Of a stretch of 64,000 bases of DNA, positions 8,852-17,219 are shown one piece after another (position 1 is the first letter of the stretch; each line of letters begins with the position of its first letter). A program made the position numbers and the translations under genes. The DNA is taken from positions 124,001 to 188,000 of the forward strand of contig JAXMOA010000008.1 in NCBI GenBank assembly GCA_034670145.1, given 5' to 3'. Source of the stretch: HXMU1420-2 sp034670145. GTDB lineage: Bacteria > Pseudomonadota > Alphaproteobacteria > Rhodobacterales > Rhodobacteraceae. Under the pieces are notes generated by a model. The model ran no database searches. It was not told the DNA's origin and saw only the letters and a program-made list of their open reading frames with translations.

Positions 8852-9643
8852 TCAGATCGCAGGGCTTCCTGCGGTCTGGCCCTTCCGCCGCCATGCTGTG
8901 GCGTGGCGTTCGAGTGGTACGATCATCAATCGCTCGATCATCAGCATGATCACCATGAAACTGAGCGCATAAGCCAACAAATGGCCGATTTCGAACAGTT
9001 GAAAATACAGATGTATCTGAAATCCGACGCCATCGCTGCGGCCCAGAAACTCTACCACCAGAACGATCTTCCATATTATGGCCAACCCATTGCGCATCGC
9101 GACGGAAACAAAAGGCCAAAGCTGTGGCCAGATTTCATGCCGCAGCCGAGCCATCGGGCGCATGCGAAACACCTGCGCCATGTCGGCGATTTGACGATCC
9201 CGTGCCTGCACGCCCTCGCGCAAGGTCAAGGCAACCATCGCCGTTTTGTTGAGTGACACTGCGATGATCGCGGCCAGTTCGTTCAGCCCGATCCAAAAGT
9301 AACACAGCACAATCACGACCAACGCCGGTGTGTTTTGCAGGATCAAAACAGGCAGATTCAGCCAACGATTGACCGGCCGCCACAACCCCATGGCGACGCC
9401 CAGCACCGAACCGGCCAAAAATGCCAGCGTGAACGCCAATACGACACGGCGCAGTGTGACCGCGCAGTGATGCAGCAACGCGCCGCTTTGGGCTTCGGCC
9501 CGGATGATCTGCCAAACTGCTTCCGGAGACGGCAGGATCGAAGGATCCGCCACAACCCGCGCCGCCAAGAACCAGGCCGCAATCAGGCCGGTCATGGAAA
9601 GCAGAAAAGTCAGCGGAGCCTGGGTGTCGAATGTTTTGGTCAT
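8852..9643 (-). CDS. NitT/TauT-type ABC transporter permease of the PQQ block
   Basis: A 263-residue inner-membrane permease with about six transmembrane segments and the BPD_transp_1 coupling loop (EIWPQLWPFVSVAMRNGLAI near residue 180). The overall shape follows SsuC/TauC, permeases for sulfonates and similar small acids. Its likely partners, an SsuB-like ATPase (11823-12473) and a binding protein (12466-13433), are on the same strand but separated from it by a plus-strand three-gene operon. ATG at 9643 is preferred; ATG at 9676 is in frame. Motif GACCAAAGTC at 9691-9700 lies just upstream, so this gene may belong to the alcohol-oxidation regulon. Confidence 0.82.
   Translation of the reverse strand: MTKTFDTQAPLTFLLSMTGLIAAWFLAARVVADPSILPSPEAVWQIIRAEAQSGALLHHCAVTLRRVVLAFTLAFLAGSVLGVAMGLWRPVNRWLNLPVLILQNTPALVVIVLCYFWIGLNELAAIIAVSLNKTAMVALTLREGVQARDRQIADMAQVFRMRPMARLRHEIWPQLWPFVSVAMRNGLAIIWKIVLVVEFLGRSDGVGFQIHLYFQLFEIGHLLAYALSFMVIMLMIERLMIVPLERHATAWRRKGQTAGSPAI
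8853..8878 (-). terminator. Stem-loop at the end of the ABC permease gene
   Basis: CAGATCGCAGG (8853-8863) pairs with CCTGCGGTCTG (8868-8878) across a 4-base loop, with one G-U pair. Reading on the minus strand it overlaps the permease stop and is followed by ACAATTTCTC, a weak U-rich tail. It also lies between two convergent genes and could act in both directions. Confidence 0.45.
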
Positions 9644-9686
9644 AGGCCTTTGTAACAGCCTGCGCCCGGATTTCATCCGTCATGAC

Positions 9687-9707
9687 ATCAGACCAAAGTC
9701 ACATTGG
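9687..9707 (+). promoter_or_regulatory. Putative PQQ-regulon operator, site E
   Basis: GACCAAAGTC at 9691-9700 matches the core shared by promoters across the block. It lies between the divergent ABC permease gene (start 9643) and the secreted-protein/ABC-2 operon (start 9859), so it could serve either. A poor -10-like TTGCTA starts at 9724. Confidence 0.5.
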
Positions 9708-9858
9708 TAAATCGTGATCCTGCTTGCTAGGGTCCGATCAATATGGGGCATCCATGCCTCAATGAGTGCAGCTGTTTGCCAGGACGCGGGCGCCGAAAAA
9801 CTTGGCGGAACCCGTCGATAGTATGGTCGGCTCAGCGTTTGGTTTTGGAGGAAGAACA

Positions 9859-10302
9859 ATGCGACGTGTAATCTCGACCCTGGTTTTGATGGCCCTGCCT
9901 TTGGGCGCATGGGCGTCCGATGATGACGTCGTCACCTTTGGCGCTGCTGGTCTGTTGTCGGGTAAGAACAAACATGATCTGGAGCCCATCCAATTGTCCT
10001 CGGGCGTTCCCTTAACAACGGCGCCCTGGACGTTGAAATCAGGCGCTTATTATGAATTTGAAATTCAGGGTGATGGCAGTCAGGAGCTTGCACTGGTCGG
10101 CCCGGAATTCTTCCGCGCGATCTGGATTGACGAGATCGTGGTGAATGGCCTGGAAATCCGGCCACTGGGGTTGGACAGCGTTGAGTTTGACGAAGCGGGC
10201 GAAATGGAGATTGGGTTTGTCGCGATCAAACCAGGTCGTTACTACATCAAGATTCCCGGTTCCACCGGCGCGTCGCAGCGGCTCGACATTGTCATTGAAT
10301 AA
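9859..10302 (+). CDS. Exported beta-rich protein, first gene of an ABC-2 operon
   Basis: A 147-residue protein with a clean signal peptide (MRRVISTLVLMALPLGAWAS, cleavage near residue 19). The mature part is predicted beta-sandwich, with several alternating hydrophobic strands such as AYYEFEIQGDG and GRYYIKIPGS. I see no cupredoxin copper ligands, haem motif or catalytic motif, so the family is not recognised. GGAGGA lies 6 bases before ATG 9859. It overlaps the start of the next gene (ABC ATPase), so it is co-expressed with an exporter of the PQQ alcohol dehydrogenase system. A periplasmic accessory role is inferred from context alone. Confidence 0.75.
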   Translation: MRRVISTLVLMALPLGAWASDDDVVTFGAAGLLSGKNKHDLEPIQLSSGVPLTTAPWTLKSGAYYEFEIQGDGSQELALVGPEFFRAIWIDEIVVNGLEIRPLGLDSVEFDEAGEMEIGFVAIKPGRYYIKIPGSTGASQRLDIVIE

Positions 10303-11038
10303 GCCGCCGCGCCCGGCCGATGCGGGGCTGAGTATTGCAGGCCTGAGCCACGCATATGGCTCCAAACAGGCGCTGAGCGATGTGGAATTTCAGGTTCCGC
10401 GGGGCACGTTTTGTGCGCTGTTGGGGCCGAATGGCGCGGGCAAGTCGACTTTGTTCGCGCGGCTTACCCGACTGATATCGGGACCGCCCGCACAGATCCG
10501 AATTGCTGGCGAGGATTTGCATGTTGCCCCGCGCAAGGCATTGGCCAGAATGGGTATCGTGTTTCAGCAACCGACCTTGGATCTGGATCTGACTGTGCGC
10601 CAGAACCTGGCGTATTTTGCGGCCCTCCAAGGGCTGAGCGGGGCCGATAGCCGCAACAGGATTGAACGCGCGCTGCACCGTTTGGACATGGACGAACGGG
10701 CCGGTGAAAAGATCCGCGCCTTGAACGGCGGACACCGGCGCCGGACCGAAATCGCGCGGGCTTTGCTGCACGACCCGCAGGTCTTGCTGTTGGACGAAGC
10801 AACCGTAGGACTGGATGCGGCCACGCGCCGAGATATCACGGCGCATGTGCACGCCCTTTGTGCCCAGGATGGTATAGCGGTTTTATGGGCCACCCATTTG
10901 ACAGATGAAATTGAGCCGACCGATCAGGTGGTGGTGCTGCACCAGGGGCGTGTCCTGTCCGACCAGCGGGCCGACGTCATGGCAGGTGGGCAAACCCTTC
11001 GGGATGCGTTTCTGGACATGACTGGTGTGCAGGCATGA
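10289..11038 (+). CDS. ABC exporter ATPase of the PQQ-dependent alcohol dehydrogenase system (PedB-like)
   Basis: A 249-residue ATPase with Walker A GPNGAGKST, Q-loop FQQPTLDLDLTVRQNLA, Walker B LLLDEATVGLD and H-loop ATHLTDE. The signature is LNGGHRRR rather than LSGGQ, an unusual but tolerated variant. It closely resembles the ATP-binding subunit of the ABC system that accompanies PQQ alcohol dehydrogenases. The start is uncertain: no ATG fits, and in-frame TTG codons at 10289 and 10295 overlap the end of the upstream gene. The stop overlaps the permease start (ATGA), implying a coupled ABC-2 exporter in the inner membrane. Confidence 0.85.
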   Translation: MSLNKPPRPADAGLSIAGLSHAYGSKQALSDVEFQVPRGTFCALLGPNGAGKSTLFARLTRLISGPPAQIRIAGEDLHVAPRKALARMGIVFQQPTLDLDLTVRQNLAYFAALQGLSGADSRNRIERALHRLDMDERAGEKIRALNGGHRRRTEIARALLHDPQVLLLDEATVGLDAATRRDITAHVHALCAQDGIAVLWATHLTDEIEPTDQVVVLHQGRVLSDQRADVMAGGQTLRDAFLDMTGVQA

Positions 11039-11826
11039 ACCCCTATCTCACCTCTTTGCTGGCGATCATTGCACGCGAAGCCTTCAGGTTTGTGCAACAG
11101 CGCGAAAGGTTTGTAGCGGCCTTGGTCCGTCCGCTTGTCTGGCTTATCGTGTTTGCGGCCGGATTTCGGGCCGCCCTGGGGTTGTCGATCACGCCACCCT
11201 ATCAAACCTATATCACCTACGAGATTTACATCGTCCCCGGCCTTTGCGGAATGATCATGCTTTTCAATGGCATGCAAAGCTCTCTTTCTCTGGTTTATGA
11301 TCGGGAAATGGGGTCAATGCGGCTGTTACTGACCAGCCCAATGCCTCGCTGGTGGTTGCTGTTCAGCAAGTTGATGGGGTCCACAGCCATATCGATCCTG
11401 CAGGTCTATGTTTTTCTGCTGATTGCAGGTCTGTTCGGAAACACAATGCCGGCTTGGGGCTATCTGAGTGTGCTGCCGGCGTTGATGCTGTGTGGAGTCA
11501 TGCTGGGGTCTCTTGGGCTATTGCTGTCGAGCTTTATTCGGCAACTCGAAAACTTTGCCGGGGTCATGAACTTCGTGATTTTCCCGATGTTTTTCCTGTC
11601 CTCAGCGCTCTACCCCTTGTGGAAAATGGCCGAAAGCTCGCCGTTGCTGGCCGGGCTATGTGCGGTGAATCCGTTCACCCACGCGGTCGAGCTGATCCGT
11701 TTTGCGCTCTATCTGGAATGGAATGGCGGATCGGCATTTTGGGCGGTCCTGGCGACGATTGTCTTTTTCGGGATGGCCGTCTGGGGGTATGATCCGGCGC
11801 GGGGCATGGGGCATCGCGGCCGTTAA
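11035..11826 (+). CDS. ABC-2 type permease (PedC-like)
   Basis: A 263-residue membrane protein of the ABC-2 family with about six transmembrane helices; the LIAGLFGNTMPAWGY and MNFVIFPMFFLSSALYPLW segments and the AVNPFTHAVELIRF loop are typical. It pairs with the upstream ATPase through an ATGA overlap. In PQQ-alcohol oxidation clusters this pair is known as an alcohol ABC transporter, but what it moves is not established; the fold predicts export. The last 4 bases overlap the last 4 bases of the convergent SsuB-like ATPase gene. Confidence 0.87.
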   Translation: MNPYLTSLLAIIAREAFRFVQQRERFVAALVRPLVWLIVFAAGFRAALGLSITPPYQTYITYEIYIVPGLCGMIMLFNGMQSSLSLVYDREMGSMRLLLTSPMPRWWLLFSKLMGSTAISILQVYVFLLIAGLFGNTMPAWGYLSVLPALMLCGVMLGSLGLLLSSFIRQLENFAGVMNFVIFPMFFLSSALYPLWKMAESSPLLAGLCAVNPFTHAVELIRFALYLEWNGGSAFWAVLATIVFFGMAVWGYDPARGMGHRGR

Positions 11827-12473
11827 GAGGGCGCACCAATTCGCTCGCTGTGCACGATGTGCGCCGGTGACCCGCCCAGTGTGATGATGCGGTCTGCCAG
11901 ACTTCGCGCTTCGGTTTGGTCATGTGTGACAAGGATGATTGTGAGGGCCAGTTCCCTTTGCAGATTGGCCACCAGATCGCGCATGCCCTGGGCCAGATCC
12001 GCGTCCAGAGACACAAAAGGCTCATCCAGGCACAGTACGTCAGGCCGCGCAGCCAGCGCCCGGGCCAAGGCAACGCGGCGTTGCTGACCCAACGACAGCT
12101 GACCCGGAAAATCCGCGCCGCGCCCAGACAGGCCGACACGCTCCAACAAACTCTCGGCCTGCGCAGCTGAGGCGCCGGTCGGTATCTGTATATTGGCAAG
12201 GACAGTGCGCCACCCGAATAACGCAGGCTCCTGAAACACCGCCGTCTGATGGCTTGCGGTGCGGATCTGGCCTGTGAAACGGGTCTCCAAACCCAGGATG
12301 CAGCGCAATAGCGTGGATTTTCCGATCCCGGACGGCCCCACAACCGCCAGGGTTTCACCGGCCTTCAACGCGAATTTTATGGGTCCCAAGACATGGCGCG
12401 TGCCTGTCTGATATCCTGTCAGGTCCACGTCCAATACGGTCGCATCAATCCGGGCCGGTGCGGTTTCAATCAT
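11823..12473 (-). CDS. SsuB/TauB-type ABC transporter ATPase
   Basis: A 216-residue ATPase with Walker A VVGPSGIGKST, signature LSLGQQRR, Walker B VLCLDEPFVSLD and H-loop THDQTEA. It belongs to the nitrate/sulfonate/taurine import class, whose members energise uptake through a TauC-like permease. ATG at 12473 overlaps the end of the binding-protein gene by 8 bases. Its likely permease (8852-9643) is 2.2 kb away on the same strand, beyond the inserted plus-strand operon. If the binding protein is really broken, this ATPase may lack its normal delivery partner. Confidence 0.87.
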   Translation of the reverse strand: MIETAPARIDATVLDVDLTGYQTGTRHVLGPIKFALKAGETLAVVGPSGIGKSTLLRCILGLETRFTGQIRTASHQTAVFQEPALFGWRTVLANIQIPTGASAAQAESLLERVGLSGRGADFPGQLSLGQQRRVALARALAARPDVLCLDEPFVSLDADLAQGMRDLVANLQRELALTIILVTHDQTEARSLADRIITLGGSPAHIVHSERIGAPS

Positions 12474-13433
12474 CGGTCCAAAATACCCCGTCCGGCAGGG
12501 TTGTGACAGGGCCCAACAGCGCGGCCCCCCCAAACGCGCGCATCACATCCAACATGCGCGCCGCAGCCGCCAGGTCAACTGGGGTCGCCGCGGGAATTCC
12601 GGCGCGAAACCCGTCTCTGAGCGCCACAAACTGCGCGTCGGATTTCACGCGCATCATCGGTCGCAAACGATCCCACTCCGCGTCATCCTTGGCCAGCAGC
12701 GATTTGGCCTCCCGGCTGGCATCCGCCAGGCCGCGGATCACGTCAGGTGCTTCACTGGCCAATGCCCCTTTGACCACATACCCCAGCAGCGGTGTTTCTG
12801 CATCCAACCCCAGGGCCTCAGCGGCGTCGGACACATCAACCAGGCGCGCATGCCCTCTGCCTCCATCTTGGCCGCAAAATGCCAGAAGTTCAGCGCGCCA
12901 GCATACTGCCCCTGCAAGGCAGTCTTGTATATCAAGGGCGGCGCGGCAAACACCTGTTCGGTTTCCTTGGCCAGATCAATTTCATAGGCCTGCATCGCGT
13001 AGGCGCGCAGGATCACCCAGCTTTTGTCCAAGGGACCGCCAGCGATGCCAATCCGCCCGCCGCTCAAATCGGCAAGGGTCCGGGCGGTGCTCTCTTGTGG
13101 CACCAGCAGGCCGCCCACCGCCTTGGAGTAGGGTAGAAACACAAAGTCCTTTCCATTGGCGCGTTGGCGCGCCACCCAAAGCCAATCGGACACGATGACA
13201 TCCGCAGCACCGGCAATAAAGGCGGTTCGCGCGGCCGAACTGCTGGCAAATCCCTGCACGTCCAGTGCAAACCCGTTCCGTGAGTCCAGCCCATGATGCT
13301 GGATTGTCTGCAATTCCCAATTCACTGTCCCGATTTGCAGGACAGCGACGCGCAGTCGGGGTGTTTCCTGTGCCATCAGGGCGCTGGACCAAACCGACAG
13401 CGCAGCCCAAAACAATATGAGAACCGGTCTCAT
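12466..13433 (-). pseudogene. ABC substrate-binding protein (SsuA/TauA-like) with apparent frameshift
   Basis: A periplasmic binding protein of about 322 residues is readable in two frames. The N-terminal frame begins at ATG 13433 (GGGAGGAGG upstream) with signal peptide MRPVLILFWAALSVWSSALMA and runs well through KMEAEGMRA. It then loses sense near 12842, while the -1 frame continues VDVSDAAEALGLDAETPLLG to a stop at 12466. Restoring one C in the GCC of the MRA codons (giving MRALVDVSD) rejoins the frames. The N-terminal frame read on would end at 12738. Either a real lesion or a missed base in the consensus fits. Its context with the ATPase and permease suggests uptake of an alcohol-metabolism acid. 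Confidence 0.8.
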
Positions 13434-13502
13434 CCCGTCCTCCTCCCCAGACAGCATTCAATCTATTCGATGAATATTTACACTGTCTTGCCGTGCCAAT
13501 CT

Positions 13503-13522
13503 GTCAGACCAATGTCCTAGCT
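13503..13522 (+). promoter_or_regulatory. Putative PQQ-regulon operator, site F
   Basis: GACCAATGTC at 13507-13516 has one mismatch to the shared core. It lies between the divergent binding-protein gene (start 13433) and the response-regulator gene (start 13622), so it may give autoregulation. The spacing to a recognisable -10 differs from the two best sites, so this call is weaker. Confidence 0.4.
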
Positions 13523-13621
13523 GCAAATGGGTGGACGGGTGCAAAACTTGCTTCTACGCTATTCCGACGGATCACAGAAAACGGGCCGACCATCGCCGCC
13601 AGCAAGGACATATTCAATTCC

Positions 13622-14314
13622 ATGGCCATTCGGACCAATCACATGACGCAAGAGACCCTGCCGGAATGGGCGTTGATCGTTGATGACCACCCGCTGTTTT
13701 GCGACGCATTGGAACTGACGTTAAAGGCGGTCTCGACTGTGCAGCAGATTACCTCTGTTGGCAGTATGGGCGCGGCAATTGAGATGTTGGAAACCCGGTC
13801 GCCACCGGCGCTGATCGTGCTTGACCTCAATTTGCCCGACGTCACCGGTCTTGATGGGCTGATCAAGCTGCGGACAGCGGCCAGGCTTTGTCCGATCATC
13901 GTCGTGTCATCGCTTTGCGACAATGCGATTATCGATGGAACACTCAGGGCTGGCGCCAATGGATTTGTGCCAAAGCACAGCCGTCGGACGGTCTTTAAGG
14001 AGGCGATACAGGCCGTCGGGATGAACGAGATCTACAAACCGCCGGGTTATGTTCAGACCACAGACTGTTCCAAGGGCCCGGATGTGGTCGAGCGCCTGTC
14101 ATCCCTGACCCGCCAGCAAGCCTGTATTCTGGAGCTGATCTGCGCTGGCAGGCTGAACAAACAGATCGCCTATGAACTCTCGATTGCCGAAACAACCGTC
14201 AAGGCCCACGTCACGGCGATCATGCGCAAACTGGGTGTCCAAAGTCGGACCCAGGCCGTTTTGGTTGCACAAGAGGCCAGATTCTCTAATGTCAGGTCGG
14301 ATCCAATCACATAA
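13622..14314 (+). CDS. LuxR-type response regulator of the alcohol-oxidation system
   Basis: A 230-residue NarL/FixJ-class regulator. The receiver domain opens WALIVDDHPLF and carries the phosphorylated Asp in VLDLNLPD. The C-terminal LuxR HTH reads LTRQQACILELICAGRLNKQ and continues IAYELSIAETTVKAHVTAI. Equivalent regulators (AgmR/ErbR/ExaE/PedR type) switch on PQQ alcohol dehydrogenases and PQQ synthesis. The start could be ATG 13622 or ATG 13643; neither has a strong ribosome binding site. The hybrid kinase gene follows directly. It is the best candidate to bind the GACYAAAGTC motif, which is inference. Confidence 0.87.
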   Translation: MAIRTNHMTQETLPEWALIVDDHPLFCDALELTLKAVSTVQQITSVGSMGAAIEMLETRSPPALIVLDLNLPDVTGLDGLIKLRTAARLCPIIVVSSLCDNAIIDGTLRAGANGFVPKHSRRTVFKEAIQAVGMNEIYKPPGYVQTTDCSKGPDVVERLSSLTRQQACILELICAGRLNKQIAYELSIAETTVKAHVTAIMRKLGVQSRTQAVLVAQEARFSNVRSDPIT

Positions 14315-14362
14315 CCGGCAGTCCCTTTTGACGGGACGGCGGATACCCGACAGGAGGTTGAT

Positions 14363-14499
14363 CTGGACATTCTAGATATCCTCGATCCCCGAGACACCCT
14401 AGAGCGGCGCAATGCCAAGCTGGAAAGGATCGTCGCTGTGCTGGTTCGCAGGCCGAGCATCTGGGGGATTCCTCGGCGAACGCTTACGAACAGTTCGAA
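14363..14499 (+). other. Frameshifted N-terminal coding segment of the kinase gene
   Basis: Behind a perfect AGGAGG (14352-14357) a frame reads from CTG at 14363 as DILDILDPRDTLERRNAKL and continues to VLVRR near 14450. The +1 frame then takes over as EHLGDSSANAYEQFE and runs straight into the kinase ATG at 14500. Adding one base in the AGGCC at about 14450-14454 would make a single kinase of about 750 residues. CTG would be an unusual start codon; no ATG, GTG or TTG in the right frame follows the AGGAGG. Confidence 0.6.
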
Positions 14500-16611
14500 A
14501 TGGCCGCCAGCCTGGAAGCGCAGATGCAGCAGCAAAGCGCTGACCTGGCCCGAACGCGCGATCTGTTGATGCAAACGAATGCGCAATTGGGTCTGGTCAC
14601 ATCCGCTGCCGAAAATGTCCGCGCGCAGCTGGCCGAAGCAATCGACGTCATTGGCCAGGGCTTTGCCCTGTTTGGCGCCGATGACCGGATGGTGATGTGC
14701 AACACGCATTTCTGCGACAATCTACGCGAGGTGCGGAACCATTTGAAACCCGGGCTCACGTTTGAGCGTTACATTGACCTTCTCAGTCGCAGCGACATCC
14801 TGAGGTCCGGGAATCAAAGTTCGGCCGAAGACTGGCGGGCCTGGCGTCTGGATCTGCACCGCCAGTCCGAAGCGACCTTTAACATCAGCTTGATCAAGGA
14901 CCGGCATTTTCAGGTCAGCTCCTTGCGCATGGCATCGGGTGCCACGGTGATTACCCATTCGGACGTGACGCATCTGGTTTTGAACGAACGGCGCGAACGC
15001 GACGCGCTGATGGAGCGGCAGGCCCTCCTTTTGCAGGCCACGCTCGAACATCTGGATCAGGCGGTCTGTATCTTTGACACCCGTGGCGACCTGATCGGTC
15101 GCAATGACCGGCTGAGCGAATTGTTGGATTTGCCCGAGGATGTGGGGCCGGACAGGCTGAACCAATCCAAAGTGCTCAGGCACCTTCAAATGAATGCCGT
15201 GTTCCTTGGAAGGGCCGAGTTTCACGATCTGGATCTCTGGACGCGTGATCTTTCCTCCCGGCCGCCGGTATCTTTTGAGGTGGGGTTGACCACCGGCAGA
15301 ACGCTGGCGATGTCGTGCAAAACCATCCCGTCCTGGGGCATTGTTTTCAGTTTTACGGACGTCACAGCAGAACGATCTGCCCGTGACAGGTTGAGCGATC
15401 TGAACGAACAACTGGAACGGCGCGTGCGTGAGCGGACAGAGGAACTGGGCACAGCGCTGCGCAAGGCAGAACGCGCCACGGCGACCAAGTCTCGCTATCT
15501 CGCGGCCGCCAGTCACGACCTCATGCAACCTTTGTCATCGGCGAAACTGTTTGTGTCGGCGATTTCAGACAGTTCGGATGACCCGGCGATCCTCGATATC
15601 GCGCATAAGACCGACACGTCGCTGACCCACCTGCAAGATATCATCGAAGCGCTCATGGAAATCGCCAAACTGGATTCGGATCGCGTTGAACTGGACCGCC
15701 AGCCCTTGCAGCTGAACGCGGTGTTCCAAACCCTGATTGAGCAATTTACGCCGATTGCGGCACGCAAGGGGCTATCGCTGTCGTTTGTGCCCTCCACTTT
15801 GGTGGTCGAGAGCGACCCGGGCTATCTGCGCCGTATTCTGGAGAACCTTATCTCGAATGCGGTGCGCTATACGGAAGAGGGGCGCATTCTGATCGGGGTC
15901 CGCCGTCGGGGACGCTATGCGAGAATCGAAGTGCGAGACACTGGTCGCGGCTTGGCAAAAGCGGACCAGAGCCTGATCTTTGACGAGTTTCGAAAGGTTG
16001 ATCGCTCTTCGTCGCAGGGTTTGGGGCTGGGGCTGGCCATCGTCAAACGTGCCTGTGCGGCGCTGGATCATCCGGTCGATGTCTGGTCCAATGTCGGCCA
16101 GGGCAGTACTTTTGCTGTCTCGGTTCCGGTCCTGGAAACGGTCTGGTCCATAGAAACGGCGCTGCGCGTTGACCAACGACCTCTGCCGCATCCCGATTGT
16201 GAAGGGTTGATTGTGTTGTTGGTGGAAAACGATGTTCAGTTGAGCCGCGCCATCGCGATGCAATTGGAAACCTGGGGCGCTTTGGTGGTGCCGGCCAACT
16301 CTGCTCAGGATGCGCTGTCGCTGCTGGAAGAAGACGAAATTGTGCCCGATGCGCTGGTGCTGGATTATCAGTTGGATGGCGTCGGGACGGGTGTCGATGT
16401 CTACCAGGCCTTTGCTGCCAGGCATGGCCGCCAGAACGCATTGATCGTGACCGCAGATAACTCGGACCGTCTGGCCGAACATTGCGCCAAAGCCGGGTTG
16501 GATGTCCTGAGCAAGCCTGTCGATCGGGGGCGTTTGCTGGATTTCCTCAATCTCGCCCGTCGCCAGACAGCCCTGCCAGCCGCCGGGACCGTGGGGGACG
16601 AAACCGGGTAA
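14500..16611 (+). CDS. Hybrid PAS sensor histidine kinase with C-terminal receiver
   Basis: The readable main frame is 703 residues. In order: an N-terminal coiled segment (QMQQQSADLARTRDLLMQTN), two PAS-like modules (about 40-160 and 175-285), a second coil (LNEQLERRVRERTEELG), HisKA with AAASHDLMQPLSS (phospho-His 339), HATPase with NLISNAVRY, DTGRGL and GLGLGLAIV, and a receiver domain with Asp 622 in LVLDYQLDG. There is no transmembrane segment, so it is a cytoplasmic sensor. Kinases of this build pair with the AgmR/PedR-like regulators of quinoprotein alcohol oxidation. ATG 14500 is the first usable start in this frame, but homologous sequence continues upstream across an apparent 1-base deletion. 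Confidence 0.87.
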   Translation: MAASLEAQMQQQSADLARTRDLLMQTNAQLGLVTSAAENVRAQLAEAIDVIGQGFALFGADDRMVMCNTHFCDNLREVRNHLKPGLTFERYIDLLSRSDILRSGNQSSAEDWRAWRLDLHRQSEATFNISLIKDRHFQVSSLRMASGATVITHSDVTHLVLNERRERDALMERQALLLQATLEHLDQAVCIFDTRGDLIGRNDRLSELLDLPEDVGPDRLNQSKVLRHLQMNAVFLGRAEFHDLDLWTRDLSSRPPVSFEVGLTTGRTLAMSCKTIPSWGIVFSFTDVTAERSARDRLSDLNEQLERRVRERTEELGTALRKAERATATKSRYLAAASHDLMQPLSSAKLFVSAISDSSDDPAILDIAHKTDTSLTHLQDIIEALMEIAKLDSDRVELDRQPLQLNAVFQTLIEQFTPIAARKGLSLSFVPSTLVVESDPGYLRRILENLISNAVRYTEEGRILIGVRRRGRYARIEVRDTGRGLAKADQSLIFDEFRKVDRSSSQGLGLGLAIVKRACAALDHPVDVWSNVGQGSTFAVSVPVLETVWSIETALRVDQRPLPHPDCEGLIVLLVENDVQLSRAIAMQLETWGALVVPANSAQDALSLLEEDEIVPDALVLDYQLDGVGTGVDVYQAFAARHGRQNALIVTADNSDRLAEHCAKAGLDVLSKPVDRGRLLDFLNLARRQTALPAAGTVGDETG

Positions 16612-16631
16612 ATTCGGCTTTCCTGACCCAT

Positions 16632-16652
16632 AATCTAAGACTTTAGTCGCTC
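16632..16652 (-). promoter_or_regulatory. Putative PQQ-regulon operator, site C
   Basis: On the minus strand CGACTAAAGTC (core 16639-16648) matches site A exactly. It lies 20 bases beyond the kinase stop and 105 bases ahead of the molybdenum-hydroxylase pair, whose promoter should be here. A weak TATGCC follows on the plus strand at 16669. Confidence 0.5.
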
Positions 16653-16756
16653 AAACCCGCAAATTCCCTATGCCATCAACAGACCGCCCGTCAGCATGGC
16701 AAGGCCAGAGCAGGGTCGGGTCAACCGACCTTTTCTGGTTTGATAGGGAGGTATCT

Positions 16757-17209
16757 ATGAAGCAACTCAAAGTGAACGGTGTAGAGGCCAATGTCGATCT
16801 GGATGATGACACGCCGCTGCTCTGGGCTCTACGAGAGCAGCTCAAACTCACCGGAACAAAATTCGGCTGTGGCGCTGGTCTGTGCGGAGCTTGCACGGTG
16901 CATGTAAACGGAGAGGCCGTTCGGTCGTGTCAGACACCGGTTGGTGATCTGGATGACGGTGCCGAGGTCACGACGATCGAAGGACTCCACCCAAGCGGTG
17001 AACACCCGTTGCAATTGGCCTGGATCGCCGAGCAAGTTCCGCAATGCGGTTATTGCCAGTCTGGCCAGATCATGCAGGCGGCTGACCTTTTGGCCAACAA
17101 TCCGAACCCGACTGACGAAGACATCGTTGACGCAATGAGCGGCAATCTTTGCCGATGCATGACGTACAACCGCATCCAGAGCGCAATCAAGCGCGCTGCG
17201 AAAGCGTGA
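16757..17209 (+). CDS. 2Fe-2S subunit of an isoquinoline 1-oxidoreductase-type molybdenum hydroxylase
   Basis: A 150-residue protein with both clusters of the xanthine-oxidase family small subunit: Cys38, Cys43, Cys46 and Cys58 for the plant-ferredoxin cluster, and Cys97, Cys100, Cys132 and Cys134 (QCGYCQSG, NLCRCMTY) for the proximal cluster. It passes electrons from the molybdopterin subunit encoded next. GGGAGG lies 6 bases ahead of ATG 16757. The pair sits inside the PQQ alcohol-oxidation block with a regulon motif in front, so oxidation of the aldehyde product is the likely job. It lacks a signal and probably rides through Tat with its partner. Confidence 0.9.
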   Translation: MKQLKVNGVEANVDLDDDTPLLWALREQLKLTGTKFGCGAGLCGACTVHVNGEAVRSCQTPVGDLDDGAEVTTIEGLHPSGEHPLQLAWIAEQVPQCGYCQSGQIMQAADLLANNPNPTDEDIVDAMSGNLCRCMTYNRIQSAIKRAAKA

Positions 17210-17219
17210 GGAACATGTG

